Counted from the stretch's first letter, positions 50,188 to 59,467 are shown. The stretch: DNA of 64,000 nucleotides from Bradyrhizobium sp. CCBAU 51627 (GCF_028128765.1 NZ_LBJG01000002.1:124623-188622), one strand, 5' to 3'. A program made the numbers and translations. Notes: a model not told the origin generated them from the sequence alone.

Positions 50188-50272
50188 CGTCATGGCCGGG
50201 CTTGACCCGGCCATCCACGTCTTTTTGTGCGGGCCAAAAACGTGGATGCCCGGGACAAGCCCGGGCATGACG
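50188..50272. repeat. palindromic repeat between xthA and lolA
   Basis: An 85-bp inverted repeat with arms starting CGTCATGGCCGGGCTTG and ending CCCGGGCATGACG, and an inner pair CATCCACGT/ACGTGGATG. A longer relative lies at 55088-55212. Confidence 0.85.
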
Positions 50273-50294
50273 ATCATCGGCGCGGACATCAACG

Positions 50295-51110
50295 CTATCC
50301 CGGCGCCGGGCCGTAATTGGTGAAATCGATCTTGAACATGCTGGGATCGAGCTTCTTGCCCGCATCGAGATTGTAGACCGCGACCGTGGTGTCGTAGCCC
50401 TGCGGGTCCGTGACGGTCCATTGCTTCAGCTGGCCGTCCTTGGCGCCGATCATCAGCAGGAGGCGGCTGGTGCCGACCAGTGCCTGCTTCTCCTCGATGG
50501 TGACGCTGATGAAGAGATCGTCGGAGGTGACGTTGACGACGTTGGTGTCCTTCATCAGGTCGATGCGGTCCGACAGCAGGAAGCGCAGCGGCGTCTGCGA
50601 CAGCGGGTAGACGTCCTGCGTCGCGAGCTTGCGGTCGCGCACCACAACCGACGATCCGTCGGCGATGATGTCAATCGGGCTCGGCGGATCATATTCGAAG
50701 CGGAGCTTGCCCGGCTTCTGGATGTAGAAATCTCCCTGCGTCTTGCTGCCGTCGGGGCCGACCTGGACGAAATTTCCGACCAGCGTCGACAGCGACGACA
50801 GATAGGCGCTGACCTTGGCCGCTTGCGCCTTCTGCTTGTCGTCGAAAGTCTGGAAGATGCTGCTCGGCACGTTGCGGCGCGGATCGGGAATCACCGGATT
50901 CGGCGGCGCCTGTGTTGCACCGGTGACCGCCGGCCCGCCCGAAGGCTGAGCACTGTCGCGGCCTTTCGGTGCCGGCTTCGGCACGGGTACGTTCTGCGCA
51001 AAAGACCCTGCGGTGGTCACCATCGCCGCGGTGACGAGAAGCATGCCAGCCACGCGCGCGCCGCGCGCCGCGAATGAGGCTGCGAATCGAATGTCCGGAT
51101 GTCTGGTCAA
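50295..51110 (-). CDS. lolA: outer-membrane lipoprotein carrier LolA
   Basis: LolA shuttles lipoproteins across the periplasm to the outer membrane. The 271-residue product has a basic start, a signal peptide (AGMLLVTAAMVTTAGSFA) and a Pro-rich linker. The LolA domain follows (FVQVGPDGSKTQGDFYIQKPGKLRFEY, then FLLSDRIDLMKDT), with a C-terminal region ending NYGPAPG. I chose the TTG at 51110 because AGGAC lies 6 bp upstream and the signal peptide then begins near the N-terminus. A GTG at 51209 overlapping the ftsK stop is the other option. Placement after ftsK is standard in alphaproteobacteria. Confidence 0.88.
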   Translation of the reverse strand: MTRHPDIRFAASFAARGARVAGMLLVTAAMVTTAGSFAQNVPVPKPAPKGRDSAQPSGGPAVTGATQAPPNPVIPDPRRNVPSSIFQTFDDKQKAQAAKVSAYLSSLSTLVGNFVQVGPDGSKTQGDFYIQKPGKLRFEYDPPSPIDIIADGSSVVVRDRKLATQDVYPLSQTPLRFLLSDRIDLMKDTNVVNVTSDDLFISVTIEEKQALVGTSRLLLMIGAKDGQLKQWTVTDPQGYDTTVAVYNLDAGKKLDPSMFKIDFTNYGPAPG

Positions 51111-51205
51111 CGCGTCGTCCTGTGTGGCTGGGCGTCGTTTTAGCGTGATTTCGGGCAAAAGCAGAGATCGATTTTGCGTGAAAATGTCATTTGAGGCGCG
51201 GTGCC

Positions 51206-53689
51206 TCACATATGGCTGTCTTCTTCCTCGACCAGAATCTCGCGTTTGCCGGCGTGATTGGCGGGTCCGACGATGCCTTCCAGTTCCATGCGCTCCATCA
51301 GTGATGCGGCGCGGTTATAGCCGATTTGCAGGCGGCGCTGGATGTAGCTGGTCGAGGCCTTGCGGTCGCGCTTGACGATCGCAACAGCCTGCTGGAAGAG
51401 GTCGCCGCCGCCATCCGCGCCCATTCCACTGGCGTCGAACACGGCGCCGCCGTCTTCGTCCTCGTTCGGCTCTTCGGCGGTGACCGCTTCCAGATATTCC
51501 GGCTGACCCTGCGTCTTGAGATGGCGTACCACCTTCTCGACTTCTTCGTCGGAAGCAAAAGGTCCGTGCACGCGGCTGATGCGGCCGCCGCCCGCCATGT
51601 ACAGCATGTCGCCCTGGCCAAGCAGCTGCTCGGCGCCCATCTCGCCGAGGATGGTGCGGCTATCGATCTTCGATGTGACCTGGAAGGCGATGCGGGTCGG
51701 GAAGTTCGCCTTGATGGTGCCGGTGATGACGTCCACCGACGGACGCTGTGTCGCCAGGATCACATGCAGGCCGGCGGCGCGCGCCATCTGCGCGAGGCGC
51801 TGCACCGCGCCTTCGATGTCCTTGCCGGCGACCATCATCAGGTCGGCCATTTCGTCGACGATAATGACGATGTAGGGCAGCGGATCGAGCGAGAGTTTTT
51901 CCTCCTCGTAGATCGCCTTGCCGGTTTCCTTGTCGAAGCCGGTGTGCACCGTGCGCGTCGGCTCCTCACCCTTGGCTTTCAGCTCGAGCAGGCGCGTGTT
52001 GTAGCCGTCGATGTTGCGCACACCGAGCTTGGCCATGTTCTTGTAGCGCTCTTCCATCTCGCGCACCGCCCATTTCAGCGCGACCACCGCCTTCTTGGGG
52101 TCGGTCACGACCGGCGTGAGCAGATGGGGAATGCCGTCATAAACGGAGAGTTCGAGCATCTTCGGATCGACCATGATCAGACGGCACTGATCGGGCCGCA
52201 GCCGGTAGACCAGGCTGAGGATCATGGTGTTGATCGCAACCGACTTACCGGAGCCGGTGGTACCGGCAATCAGCATGTGCGGCGTACGTGCGAGGTCGAT
52301 GATGACAGGGTCGCCGCCGATGGTCTTGCCGAGGCAGAGCGGCAGTTTCGCAACCGTGTCGGTGGCTTCCTTCGCTACCAGCAATTCGCGTAAATAGACT
52401 TTCTCGCGATGCGCGTTCGGCAGCTCGATGCCGATGGCGTTGCGGCCGGGCACGACGGCGACGCGCGCCGACAACGCGCTCATCGAGCGCGCGATATCGT
52501 CGGCCAGACCAATCACGCGGGACGATTTGATGCCGGGCGCCGGCTCCAGCTCGTACAGCGTGACGACGGGGCCCGGATTGGCCTTCACGATCTCGCCGCG
52601 GACGCCGAAATCCTGCAGCACGCCTTCGAGCGAGCGCGAATTGGTTTCAAGCTCAGCCTTGCTGAGCGGCTGGCGGTCGCCGGCCTTCGGCGCGGCCAGC
52701 ATGGAGACGGAGGGAAGATCGAATTTGTCGGAGCCCTTCTTGGCCGCCGCCTTCGGTGCAGCCTTCTTGCGCGATGCGCGCGCGGGCGCCTCTTGCTCTT
52801 CTTCCTCCTCTTCCTCTTCTTCCTCTTCGTGCTCGTCCTCGTAGTCTTCGTCCCTGGACTGCGGTGAGATCGAGGGTGCGGCGCGTCCGCCGCCGAGATT
52901 GGGCTCCTGTCGGCTGAACGAAACGGCCTTGGCCTTCGGTCCGCTCGAGACCAGCGACCGATAGGCCGCGCCAAACAGCCAGATCAGCCGGGCCTTCGTG
53001 CTCATCAGCGCGTGGAACAGCCAGCCCAGCGACACCGAGCCGCGGTCGCTCTCCTCGTCGTCATCGAGCGACTTGTCATCGTCCTCGATCTCGCTGAGCG
53101 CGTCCTCATGCTCTCGTGCGCCCAGACCGCAGGCGATCAGGAACGTCGCGGCCAGCGCGACGAACAGGATGGCGCCGAGCACCAGGCGATAGATCACGCC
53201 GGGCGGCCCGAAGATCACCGCAGGCGCGCGCACCAGCGCATCGCCGACCACGCCGCCGAGCCCGGTCGGCAGCGGCCAGGCGCCGCCATGCGGCCAGCAG
53301 CTGACAAAGCCCGCCGCGATCACGGTGCAGAGAATCCAGCAACCGAGCCGCAGCGCCTCGCGGTCGAACGGGCGGTGGGTCATCATGCGCCAGCCCCACA
53401 CCGCGACGGTGAGGATCAGCATGATCGCGCCGAGCCCGAGGATCTGCATGGCGAGGTCGGCGCCAATCGCACCGGCATAGCCGAGAACGTTGCGGATCGG
53501 CCGCGAGGTGGCATGGCTGAGGCTCGGGTCCTGCACCGACCAGGTCATCAGCGCGGCGGAGGCGAGGCCCGCCAGCGTGATCAGGCCGAGGCCGGTGAGC
53601 TCGCGCATACGCCGCGCCAGACCCTCGCGGATCGAGGGCGGCAGATGGCCGACCAGGGGAAAGACACGTTCGATTGCCGACATGCTCAT
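51206..53689 (-). CDS. ftsK: DNA translocase FtsK
   Basis: FtsK couples septum formation to chromosome segregation by pumping DNA at the division site. The 827-residue protein has four N-terminal transmembrane helices (residues about 30-185). A linker contains a poly-Glu tract followed by a Lys/Ala-rich basic stretch (about 282-320). The motor domain has Walker A GTTGSGKS at 476-483 (Lys482) and Walker [15 protein letters not shown]-terminal gamma winged-helix ([22 protein letters not shown]) reads DNA polarity. The linker is shorter than in E. coli, as usual for alphaproteobacteria. The ATG at 53689 has GGCGGGG upstream. Confidence 0.97.
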   Translation of the reverse strand: MSMSAIERVFPLVGHLPPSIREGLARRMRELTGLGLITLAGLASAALMTWSVQDPSLSHATSRPIRNVLGYAGAIGADLAMQILGLGAIMLILTVAVWGWRMMTHRPFDREALRLGCWILCTVIAAGFVSCWPHGGAWPLPTGLGGVVGDALVRAPAVIFGPPGVIYRLVLGAILFVALAATFLIACGLGAREHEDALSEIEDDDKSLDDDEESDRGSVSLGWLFHALMSTKARLIWLFGAAYRSLVSSGPKAKAVSFSRQEPNLGGGRAAPSISPQSRDEDYEDEHEEEEEEEEEEEQEAPARASRKKAAPKAAAKKGSDKFDLPSVSMLAAPKAGDRQPLSKAELETNSRSLEGVLQDFGVRGEIVKANPGPVVTLYELEPAPGIKSSRVIGLADDIARSMSALSARVAVVPGRNAIGIELPNAHREKVYLRELLVAKEATDTVAKLPLCLGKTIGGDPVIIDLARTPHMLIAGTTGSGKSVAINTMILSLVYRLRPDQCRLIMVDPKMLELSVYDGIPHLLTPVVTDPKKAVVALKWAVREMEERYKNMAKLGVRNIDGYNTRLLELKAKGEEPTRTVHTGFDKETGKAIYEEEKLSLDPLPYIVIIVDEMADLMMVAGKDIEGAVQRLAQMARAAGLHVILATQRPSVDVITGTIKANFPTRIAFQVTSKIDSRTILGEMGAEQLLGQGDMLYMAGGGRISRVHGPFASDEEVEKVVRHLKTQGQPEYLEAVTAEEPNEDEDGGAVFDASGMGADGGGDLFQQAVAIVKRDRKASTSYIQRRLQIGYNRAASLMERMELEGIVGPANHAGKREILVEEEDSHM
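52791..52848. repeat. low-complexity Glu-codon tract in ftsK
   Basis: A nearly pure CTT/CTC trinucleotide tract on the plus strand, encoding about a dozen consecutive Glu residues of FtsK on the minus strand. Such tracts can change length by replication slippage. Confidence 0.85.
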
Positions 53690-53698
53690 GGGCCCCGC

Positions 53699-54907
53699 CT
53701 AACCCAGAGTTTCAACCAGCCGGTGCAGCGCTTGCGCCGTGGTCTCGCTATCCTGCACCAGCGCCAGCCTGATATAGCCGGCACCGGGATTGAATCCGTC
53801 GGGCTGTTGCCGCGCCAAGAAGCTGCCGGGCACCACGCGCACGCCCGCTTCCTTGAAGAGTTTCAGCGTCACCGACACGTCGTCGCCGATCTCGGACGCG
53901 TTGAGCCAGACGCAGAAGCCGGCATCGGGCCGGCGATAGCCGTAACGATTGCCGATGATCTGGTCGGCGAGATCGAACTTGATCCGGTAGAGCCGGCGAT
54001 TCTCCTCGACATGCGCCTCGTCGCCGTAGGCAACGGTCGCGACATGCTGGAGCGGCACCGGCACCTGGGGCGCTGCGATGTTGCGCAGCTCCAGGAACAT
54101 GCCGATGAATCTCTTGTCGCCGGCAGCGAAGCCGACGCGCAGGCCCGGCAGGTTGGAACGCTTCGACAGCGACTGAAACGCAGCCACGCGGGTGAAATCG
54201 GGACCGGCGCATTCGAGCGCGCTGCCTGGCGCCTGGCGGGTGTAGATCTCGGAGTAGCACTCGTCGCTGAGGATCATGAAGCCGTGGCGATCGGCCAGCT
54301 GCTTCAACCGCGTGAAGTAATCGCGCGAAGCGACCGAGCCCTGCGGATTGGCGGGCGAGGCCAGATAGAACGCGACAGTGCGCGCCAGCGTCGTCTCGTC
54401 GATCGCATCGAGATCAGGCAGGAAGCCGTTTTCGAGCGTGGTCGGCAGGTGGACCGGTTCGCAGGCTGCTGCGAGGGCGCCGGCACCATAGACTGGATAG
54501 AACGGGTTCGGCATCAGAATGGCGGGCTTGCCGGGACGCGGGCCGACATAGCGCGCTGCCGCCATTGCGGCGAGGAACAGCCCTTCGCGGCTGCCATTGA
54601 GGACAAGGATCTCGGTCTTGGGATCGAGCGCGCGCGGTAGCTTGAAGCGCGACGACAACCAGGCGCCCGCTGCGTTCCGGAACGGCTCGGTGCCCTGATT
54701 CATCGGGTACCGGCCGAAATCGGCGATGTGCTTGGCCAGCACCGGGCCGACGAAATCAGGCACCGGATGCTGCGGTTCGCCGACCGCGAGCGAAATCAAG
54801 GGCTTGCCGGGCTGATGCGGCGCCAACAGCTCGTTCAGCCGGACGAAGGGCGAGCGTTCGTTGTTGGAGCTTCCACTGGCCTGCGGCGCACGGGATGAAG
54901 CGGTCAT
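53699..54907 (-). CDS. class I/II aminotransferase (DapC-like)
   Basis: A PLP-dependent fold-type I aminotransferase of about 402 residues. The PLP lysine lies in FQSLSKRSNLPGLRVGF, the cofactor Asp/Tyr in ILSDECYSEIY and the substrate Arg region near the C-terminus in YIRLALVQ. It resembles N-succinyldiaminopimelate aminotransferases (DapC) of lysine and peptidoglycan synthesis. Similar genes lie upstream of ftsK in related bacteria, but substrate assignment in this family is not safe by sequence alone. It starts at ATG 54907 or 54913. Confidence 0.88.
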   Translation of the reverse strand: MTASSRAPQASGSSNNERSPFVRLNELLAPHQPGKPLISLAVGEPQHPVPDFVGPVLAKHIADFGRYPMNQGTEPFRNAAGAWLSSRFKLPRALDPKTEILVLNGSREGLFLAAMAAARYVGPRPGKPAILMPNPFYPVYGAGALAAACEPVHLPTTLENGFLPDLDAIDETTLARTVAFYLASPANPQGSVASRDYFTRLKQLADRHGFMILSDECYSEIYTRQAPGSALECAGPDFTRVAAFQSLSKRSNLPGLRVGFAAGDKRFIGMFLELRNIAAPQVPVPLQHVATVAYGDEAHVEENRRLYRIKFDLADQIIGNRYGYRRPDAGFCVWLNASEIGDDVSVTLKLFKEAGVRVVPGSFLARQQPDGFNPGAGYIRLALVQDSETTAQALHRLVETLG

Positions 54908-55087
54908 GACCATTCTGGGCGCCAGTACTCTCGGAACGGCCGGTCGCGCGCGGGGCGCCGGCGGGAAAGCGGTTCAGTTCACCATAGATAGGGCGAGGTT
55001 AAGACGCGATTAACCATCGGCCGGCCCGCCCGTCCAGAGCGGGAATAATGAGCCCGGATAACAACGGGATGGTGTGCCCCGGGTGCC

Positions 55088-55212
55088 CGTCATGGCCGGG
55101 CTTGTCCCGGCCATCCACGGCCTTTCCTGCCGTCCGAAAGAACGTGGATGCCCGGGCCTTCGCCCCGCCGAAGCGGCTTCGGCCGCGCAGGCGGGACAAG
55201 CCGGGCATGACG
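55088..55212. repeat. palindromic repeat related to the copy at 50188
   Basis: A 125-bp inverted repeat: CGTCATGGCCGGGCTTG at the left, GGGACAAGCCGGGCATGACG at the right, inner pair CATCCACG/CGTGGATG, and a GC-rich internal extension absent from the 50188 copy. It lies downstream of the GFA-family gene. Confidence 0.85.
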
Positions 55213-55230
55213 AACCCGGCCATGGGGCCT

Positions 55231-55635
55231 TCATCGCCCCGGCAGCTTCTCGAATGTCTTCAGACCTGCGGGGATCGTGTGGAATTCCTGCATGTCGCAG
55301 GTGTAGATCGCCATCTGCGGCTGGAACTGTTCCGGCTCGTCCAGCGTGCCGACCTTCACCACAGTGGCCGGCAACCCCGGAACCTTGGTCACCAGATGCG
55401 TGCCGCACTCCGCGCAGAATTCGCGCGTGACGGGGCGTTCGAGGTCCTTGCGGGTGAACTGCTTGGGCTGTCCGGTGATGTAGGTGAAGCCGGTCGCCGG
55501 CATCGCGATGAAGGTGTTGGGCGCACCGCCCGAGATGTACTGGCACTCGCGGCAGTGACATTGCGCCTGCATCATCGGATCGCCCTCGGCGACGTAGCGC
55601 ACTTCGCCGCAATAGCATCCGCCTTCCAAACGCAT
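55231..55635 (-). CDS. GFA-family (glutathione-dependent formaldehyde-activating-like) protein
   Basis: A 134-residue zinc-binding protein with the GFA/CENP-V pattern. GGCYCGEVRY opens the domain, then QCHCRECQYISG supplies CxCxxC cysteines, and EFCAECGTHL supplies the second CxxC pair. The fold is related to formaldehyde-activating enzyme Gfa, but most family members have no shown activity on formaldehyde. It stands alone between a palindromic repeat and the terminator region of amtB. The ATG at 55635 opens directly with MRLEGGCYCG. Confidence 0.9.
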   Translation of the reverse strand: MRLEGGCYCGEVRYVAEGDPMMQAQCHCRECQYISGGAPNTFIAMPATGFTYITGQPKQFTRKDLERPVTREFCAECGTHLVTKVPGLPATVVKVGTLDEPEQFQPQMAIYTCDMQEFHTIPAGLKTFEKLPGR

Positions 55636-55721
55636 GACGACCTCCCATGTTGTTGTTCGTTGTGGCCGCTATTTCTGCGCCGGCAATCCGGAATGGCAAT
55701 CCCCTATCTGCGGAGCGCGGG

Positions 55722-55760
55722 CCAAAAAGAAAGGGGCTCCAACTTGCGCTGGAGCCCCTT
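55722..55760 (-). terminator. Rho-independent terminator of the glnK-amtB unit
   Basis: Perfect 11-bp stem (55731-55741 with 55750-55760) and 8-nt loop, followed on the minus strand by TTCTTTTT. It ends transcription of amtB at 55846. Confidence 0.92.
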
Positions 55761-55845
55761 AACGGTCGGGGCATTGCCGGGTATGTGCCCCAAACCGTAG
55801 GAGTGGACGCGATCCCCGAAAGAAGATCGCGCCCGGGAGGAGAGG

Positions 55846-57294
55846 TTACATGTTGTAGGCGCGTTCCGTGTGGTCGGTGATGTCCAGACCTTCACGCTCG
55901 CTCTCGACATTGGCGCGGAGGCCAACGATCACGTCGACGACCTTGTAGAGGATCGCCGAACCGACGCCCGACCACACCAGCGTGGTGCAGACGGCTTCGA
56001 TCTGCGAGAGCATCTGCGCCGCGAAGTCGTAATCGGCAACCTTGGGCGGGATCGCGGTGTAGTCGATGATGCCAGCACCACCGAGAGCCGGATTGACCAG
56101 GATGCCGGTGCCGAGGGCGCCGACGATGCCGCCGATGCAGTGCACGCCGAACACGTCGAGCGAGTCGTCGTAGCCGAGCGCGTTCTTCACGACGGTGCAG
56201 AAGAACAGGCAGACCACGCCAACCACGAGACCGAGGACGATCGCGCCCATCACGCCGGAGAAGCCTGCAGCAGGCGTGACGGCCACGAGGCCCGCGACAG
56301 CGCCGGAGATGACGCCGAGCACCGACGGATGACCCTTCACGATCCACTCCGCGAACATCCACGACAGCGCAGCGGCCGCGGTGGCGACGAAGGAGTTGGT
56401 CATGGCGAGCGCAGCGCCGCCGTTGGCTTCGAGGTTGGAGCCGGCGTTGAAGCCGAACCAGCCGACCCAGAGCAGCGAGGCGCCGATCATCGACATGGTC
56501 AGCGAGTGCGGAGCCATCAGCTCCTTGCCGTAGCCGACGCGCTTGCCGATCAGCAGGGCGCCGACGAGACCGGCAATGCCGGCGTTGATGTGCACCACGG
56601 TGCCGCCGGCGAAGTCGATCGCGCCCTTCTTGAAGATCCAGCCGGCGTCGGCGTTGATCTCGTCGAGCTTGGCCTGGGCCGCGGTCTTCGCCGCCGCATC
56701 AGTCGCGGCAGCCAGAGCCTTGGCCGCATCCTGGATCGCGTCCGGGCCCGGCCAGTACCAGACCATGTGCGCGATCGGGAAGTAGATCAGCGTGACCCAG
56801 AGCGGGATGAACAGGGCGATCGCCGAGAACTTCATGCGCTCGGCGAAGGCGCCGACGATGAGGGCGGGCGTGATCGCCGCGAAGGTCATCTGGAAGCACA
56901 CATAGACGAGCTCCGAGATGTTGGCATCGACCGAGAAGGTCGCGGCCTTCGAGTCGGTGGTTACGCCCATCATGAAGGCCTTGGAGAAGCCGCCGATGAA
57001 GTCAGAGCCGCCGGTGAAGGCGAGGCTGTAGCCGTACACGGCCCAGATCACGGTGACGACGCAGACGGTGTAGAACACCTGCATCAGGACCGAGAGCATG
57101 TTCTTGGACCGAACGAGGCCGCCGTAGAACAGCGCAAGACCCGGGATCGTCATCAACAGCACGAGCACCGTCGATGTCAGCATCCAGGCGTTATCCCCCT
57201 TGTTGACCGTTGGCTCGGCATAGGCTGCGGTCGCAGCGAACAGGCCGACTGCGAGAGCTGCCAATCCCGCGCCATAGGGACGCTTAAACGTCAT
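55846..57294 (-). CDS. amtB: ammonium transporter AmtB (first copy)
   Basis: AmtB is a trimeric ammonium channel regulated by GlnK. The 482-residue precursor has a signal sequence (GAGLAALAVGLFAATAAYA) and eleven transmembrane helices. The pore histidines lie in YFPIAHMVWYWPG and LDVFGVHCIGG. A 45-residue Ala-rich insert (GPDAIQDAAKALAAATDAAA region) separates the first of these from the next helix. The ATG at 57294 follows AGGAG by about 8 bp; homologues start here. It is 38 bp after glnK, and a strong terminator follows. Confidence 0.96.
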   Translation of the reverse strand: MTFKRPYGAGLAALAVGLFAATAAYAEPTVNKGDNAWMLTSTVLVLLMTIPGLALFYGGLVRSKNMLSVLMQVFYTVCVVTVIWAVYGYSLAFTGGSDFIGGFSKAFMMGVTTDSKAATFSVDANISELVYVCFQMTFAAITPALIVGAFAERMKFSAIALFIPLWVTLIYFPIAHMVWYWPGPDAIQDAAKALAAATDAAAKTAAQAKLDEINADAGWIFKKGAIDFAGGTVVHINAGIAGLVGALLIGKRVGYGKELMAPHSLTMSMIGASLLWVGWFGFNAGSNLEANGGAALAMTNSFVATAAAALSWMFAEWIVKGHPSVLGVISGAVAGLVAVTPAAGFSGVMGAIVLGLVVGVVCLFFCTVVKNALGYDDSLDVFGVHCIGGIVGALGTGILVNPALGGAGIIDYTAIPPKVADYDFAAQMLSQIEAVCTTLVWSGVGSAILYKVVDVIVGLRANVESEREGLDITDHTERAYNM

Positions 57295-57332
57295 TTCATT
57301 TACTCCTGATTGAATTTTGGTTGAGCGCGAAA

Positions 57333-57671
57333 TCAAAGGGCCGCGGCGTCGGCCTCACCGGTGCGGATGCGGACCGCATGGTCGAGATTGATGACGAAGA
57401 TCTTGCCGTCGCCGATCTGCCCGGTTTTCGCGGCAGAGGTGATGGCGTCGATGGTCTTGTCGACCTGCTCGGAGGCGATAGCGACTTCGATCTTGATCTT
57501 GGGCAGGAAGCTCACGGCATACTCGGCGCCGCGGTAGATTTCCGTATGGCCTTTCTGACGGCCATATCCCTTGACTTCCGTCACCGTGAGACCGTGAACG
57601 CCAATGGCGGTCAGGGCGTCACGGACTTCTTCCAGCTTGAATGGCTTGATGATCGCCATAACAATTTTCAT
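57333..57671 (-). CDS. glnK: nitrogen regulatory PII protein GlnK (first copy)
   Basis: GlnK is a trimeric PII protein that blocks AmtB when nitrogen is plentiful and is reset by uridylylation. The 112-residue protein has the T-loop [19 protein letters not shown] with the uridylylated Tyr51, a B-loop [14 protein letters not shown] (quoted in part) and an RIRTGE C-loop. The ATG at 57671 (MKIVMAIIKPFK) is the family start. The adjoining amtB makes this the classic glnK-amtB operon, and a sigma-54-like element lies about 108 bp upstream. Confidence 0.98.
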   Translation of the reverse strand: MKIVMAIIKPFKLEEVRDALTAIGVHGLTVTEVKGYGRQKGHTEIYRGAEYAVSFLPKIKIEVAIASEQVDKTIDAITSAAKTGQIGDGKIFVINLDHAVRIRTGEADAAAL

Positions 57672-58100
57672 GGGTCCTATCCCCGCTTGGGCCCGGTCCG
57701 GACGTGGCCGGGCGTTTCTCGACTGGTTCGCCACGAGGGAGAAAGTTTCACTACGCGGGCACAGCCGGGCCCCTAGAATCAAATGCCGTGCCAGATCGGG
57801 AGGCTTGCCTAACGGACTATGAAAACGGGGGTTTTCGCGTTTGGCTTGTATTGCGCTGCAGTGCGCTATTACGTCGCGCTCAATACGTGGTCAGCCCTGA
57901 TTAAAATCAGGGCAGCAACAGGCTGCCGACACAATGTTGCTCACGCACCGGGCAGCTCGATGGTATGTTATTACAGTCGTAGCCCTGAGATATCTCGAAC
58001 CCTCGCGCCCCTGCTCACAGGATACGCGCAAGGCGGCGGGGCGGGCTCGCGCGGACGGGCCCTGCCAAAAGATATCCGGCCAGGGGCCGTTACCTCTCCG
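57672..58100. other. gene-free interval upstream of glnK
   Basis: A 429-bp stretch between glnK and the clpP-like gene, holding the glnK control region. It includes a sigma-54-like element at 57779-57793 and a perfect hairpin CCCTGAT-TAAA-ATCAGGG at 57895-57912. A GCGCTGCAGTGCGC near-palindrome lies at 57853-57866, at a distance where NtrC sites would be expected, although it does not match the NtrC consensus well. Confidence 0.6.
57779..57793 (-). promoter_or_regulatory. sigma-54-like promoter element for glnK-amtB
   Basis: On the minus strand TGGCACG-GCAT-TTGA matches TGGCACG-N4-TTGC except that the nearly invariant C of the -12 GC is A. Spacing is correct. The site would start transcription about 95 bp before the glnK ATG. 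Confidence 0.5.
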
Positions 58101-58703
58101 TCAGGCGGCGTCGCGCTCTGCGAAGACCCGATCGACCAGGCCCCACTCGACCCCCTCCTGCGCGGTCATGAAGTGGTCGCGGTCCAGCGTCCGTTCGACC
58201 TCCTCTTCGGTCCGTCCGCAATGCTGCGCATAGAGTCGGATGATGCGCCGCTTGGTTTCCTGCATCTCGTTGGCATGGATCAGGATATCGGAGGCCTGGC
58301 CCTGAAAGCCGCCGAGCGGCTGATGCACGTGAAGGCTCGCATTGGGCAGCGCGGCGCGGTGACCGGGCTCGCCCGCCATCAGCAGGAACGAGCCCATCGA
58401 GCGCGCGGTGCCCATGCACAGCGTATGCACCGGCGCCTTGATGAACTGCATGGTGTCGTACATCGCGAGGCCGGAGGTGATCACGCCGCCATAGGAATTG
58501 ATGTAGAGATTGATCGGCCTGTTGGGGTTCTCTGCTTCCAGGAACAGGAGCTGCGCGCAGACGAGGCCCGACATCGCATCATTGACCTCGCCATTGAGGA
58601 AGATGATGCGCTCGCGCAGCAGCCGCGAGTAGATGTCGAAGGATCGTTCCCCGCGCGCGGATTGTTCGACGACCATAGGGACGAGCTGAAGCATGTCGCG
58701 CAT
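58101..58703 (-). CDS. clpP: ClpP-like ATP-dependent protease proteolytic subunit
   Basis: A 200-residue ClpP-family serine protease subunit. The catalytic Ser lies in [14 protein letters not shown], and the His in [15 protein letters not shown]. The preceding [20 protein letters not shown] is the canonical substrate-side strand. The ATG at 58703 ([14 protein letters not shown]) fits families that lack a long propeptide. No clpX or tig gene is adjacent, so this is likely an additional ClpP paralogue, not the housekeeping copy. It is downstream of the SRPBCC gene on the same strand, 41 bp away. Confidence 0.92.
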   Translation of the reverse strand: MRDMLQLVPMVVEQSARGERSFDIYSRLLRERIIFLNGEVNDAMSGLVCAQLLFLEAENPNRPINLYINSYGGVITSGLAMYDTMQFIKAPVHTLCMGTARSMGSFLLMAGEPGHRAALPNASLHVHQPLGGFQGQASDILIHANEMQETKRRIIRLYAQHCGRTEEEVERTLDRDHFMTAQEGVEWGLVDRVFAERDAA

Positions 58704-58744
58704 CGGCGACCTCCATGTCTTTAAGGTGATGAAGTTTGGTGGTG

Positions 58745-59101
58745 TCAGGCCGCTGCGCGCATCAGGCAGCAATTGCTGTTGGCCGGCTGCGGCAGCTTGG
58801 TTCTGATATCGCAGGCCTGCTGGATGATGCGAAACCGCGTGCCGCCTGACACGTTCGGCTCGAGCCTGAAGATGACGTGGCTTTCGCGAAAGGGCGGTTC
58901 GGACTCGCGCATCCGGTAGCGCACCTCTTCGCCGGGGATTGATGATTCCGGCTCAGTGCCCGCAAGGTCGCAATCCGGCAGCCAGCGCTCGCGCAATTCA
59001 GGAATGGTCACGGCACGCCAGACTTTTGCCGGCGGTGCATCGAAATCGAATTCGAGCACCAGCTTTGCGTCGGGGCGGTCAAGCTTTGCGGTGTCGCTCA
59101 T
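58745..59101 (-). CDS. SRPBCC/AHSA1-domain protein
   Basis: A 118-residue START-like (SRPBCC, AHSA1 type) protein with a hydrophobic ligand cavity fold. Features are [28 protein letters not shown] at the start (residues 15-42, quoted in part) and [15 protein letters not shown]. The tail carries CDIRTK and CCLM, cysteines not usual for the family. ArsR-SRPBCC pairs are common in alphaproteobacteria, where the AHSA1 protein accompanies its repressor. Its start is 12 bp after the ArsR stop, so the two are one transcript. Confidence 0.85.
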   Translation of the reverse strand: MSDTAKLDRPDAKLVLEFDFDAPPAKVWRAVTIPELRERWLPDCDLAGTEPESSIPGEEVRYRMRESEPPFRESHVIFRLEPNVSGGTRFRIIQQACDIRTKLPQPANSNCCLMRAAA

Positions 59102-59113
59102 TGATCCATGTCC

Positions 59114-59428
59114 TTATTGGTCCATGTCTTTGAGGAGATCGGCGAGTGCTTCCATGCGCTTCGGCCAATAGGCGCGGTAGCGCGCGAGCCATGTCCCGAT
59201 GGCGGCAATTCCGTCCGGATCGACTTCGTAATTCACAAAGCGGCCTTGTCGCTGTTCGCGCACGAGGCCTGCCGCGCGCAGCACCGAAAGATGCTGCGAC
59301 ATCGCCGGCTGGCTGATCTCCAATCCGTCGCGCAAGGCGCTGGCATTTTGGCTTCCGTCCGCGAGCCTCTCAAAGACCTTGCGGCGCGTCGGGTCTGCCA
59401 GCGCTTTGAAGATATCGGCTTCGATCAT
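59114..59428 (-). CDS. ArsR-family transcriptional repressor
   Basis: A 104-residue winged-helix repressor. The helix-turn-helix is LEISQPAMSQHLSVLRAAGLV and the wing is REQRQGRFVNYEVDPDG. It lacks the Cys-x-Cys metal site of ArsR/SmtB sensors, so the inducer is probably not a metal; this matches the subfamily that accompanies SRPBCC proteins. The ATG is at 59428, with a perfect 9-bp palindrome directly upstream, the likely autoregulatory operator. It sits between amtB2 and the SRPBCC gene, all on the minus strand. Confidence 0.9.
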   Translation of the reverse strand: MIEADIFKALADPTRRKVFERLADGSQNASALRDGLEISQPAMSQHLSVLRAAGLVREQRQGRFVNYEVDPDGIAAIGTWLARYRAYWPKRMEALADLLKDMDQ

Positions 59429-59433
59429 GGTAA

Positions 59434-59457
59434 CACATAAGCACGTACTTATGTGTC
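59434..59457. promoter_or_regulatory. palindromic operator of the ArsR-SRPBCC unit
   Basis: Perfect 9-bp arms ACACATAAG and CTTATGTGT (59434-59442, 59449-59457) with a CACGTA spacer, 5 bp upstream of the ArsR start codon and only 10 bp from the amtB2 stop. Position and symmetry fit a dimeric ArsR repressor site. Confidence 0.75.
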
Positions 59458-59467
59458 GCGCAAGCCC

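Noticed and set aside
55870..57309. 479-codon open frame antisense to amtB
   Set aside because: Low-complexity acidic and His-rich translation without motifs, opposite a fully conserved transporter.
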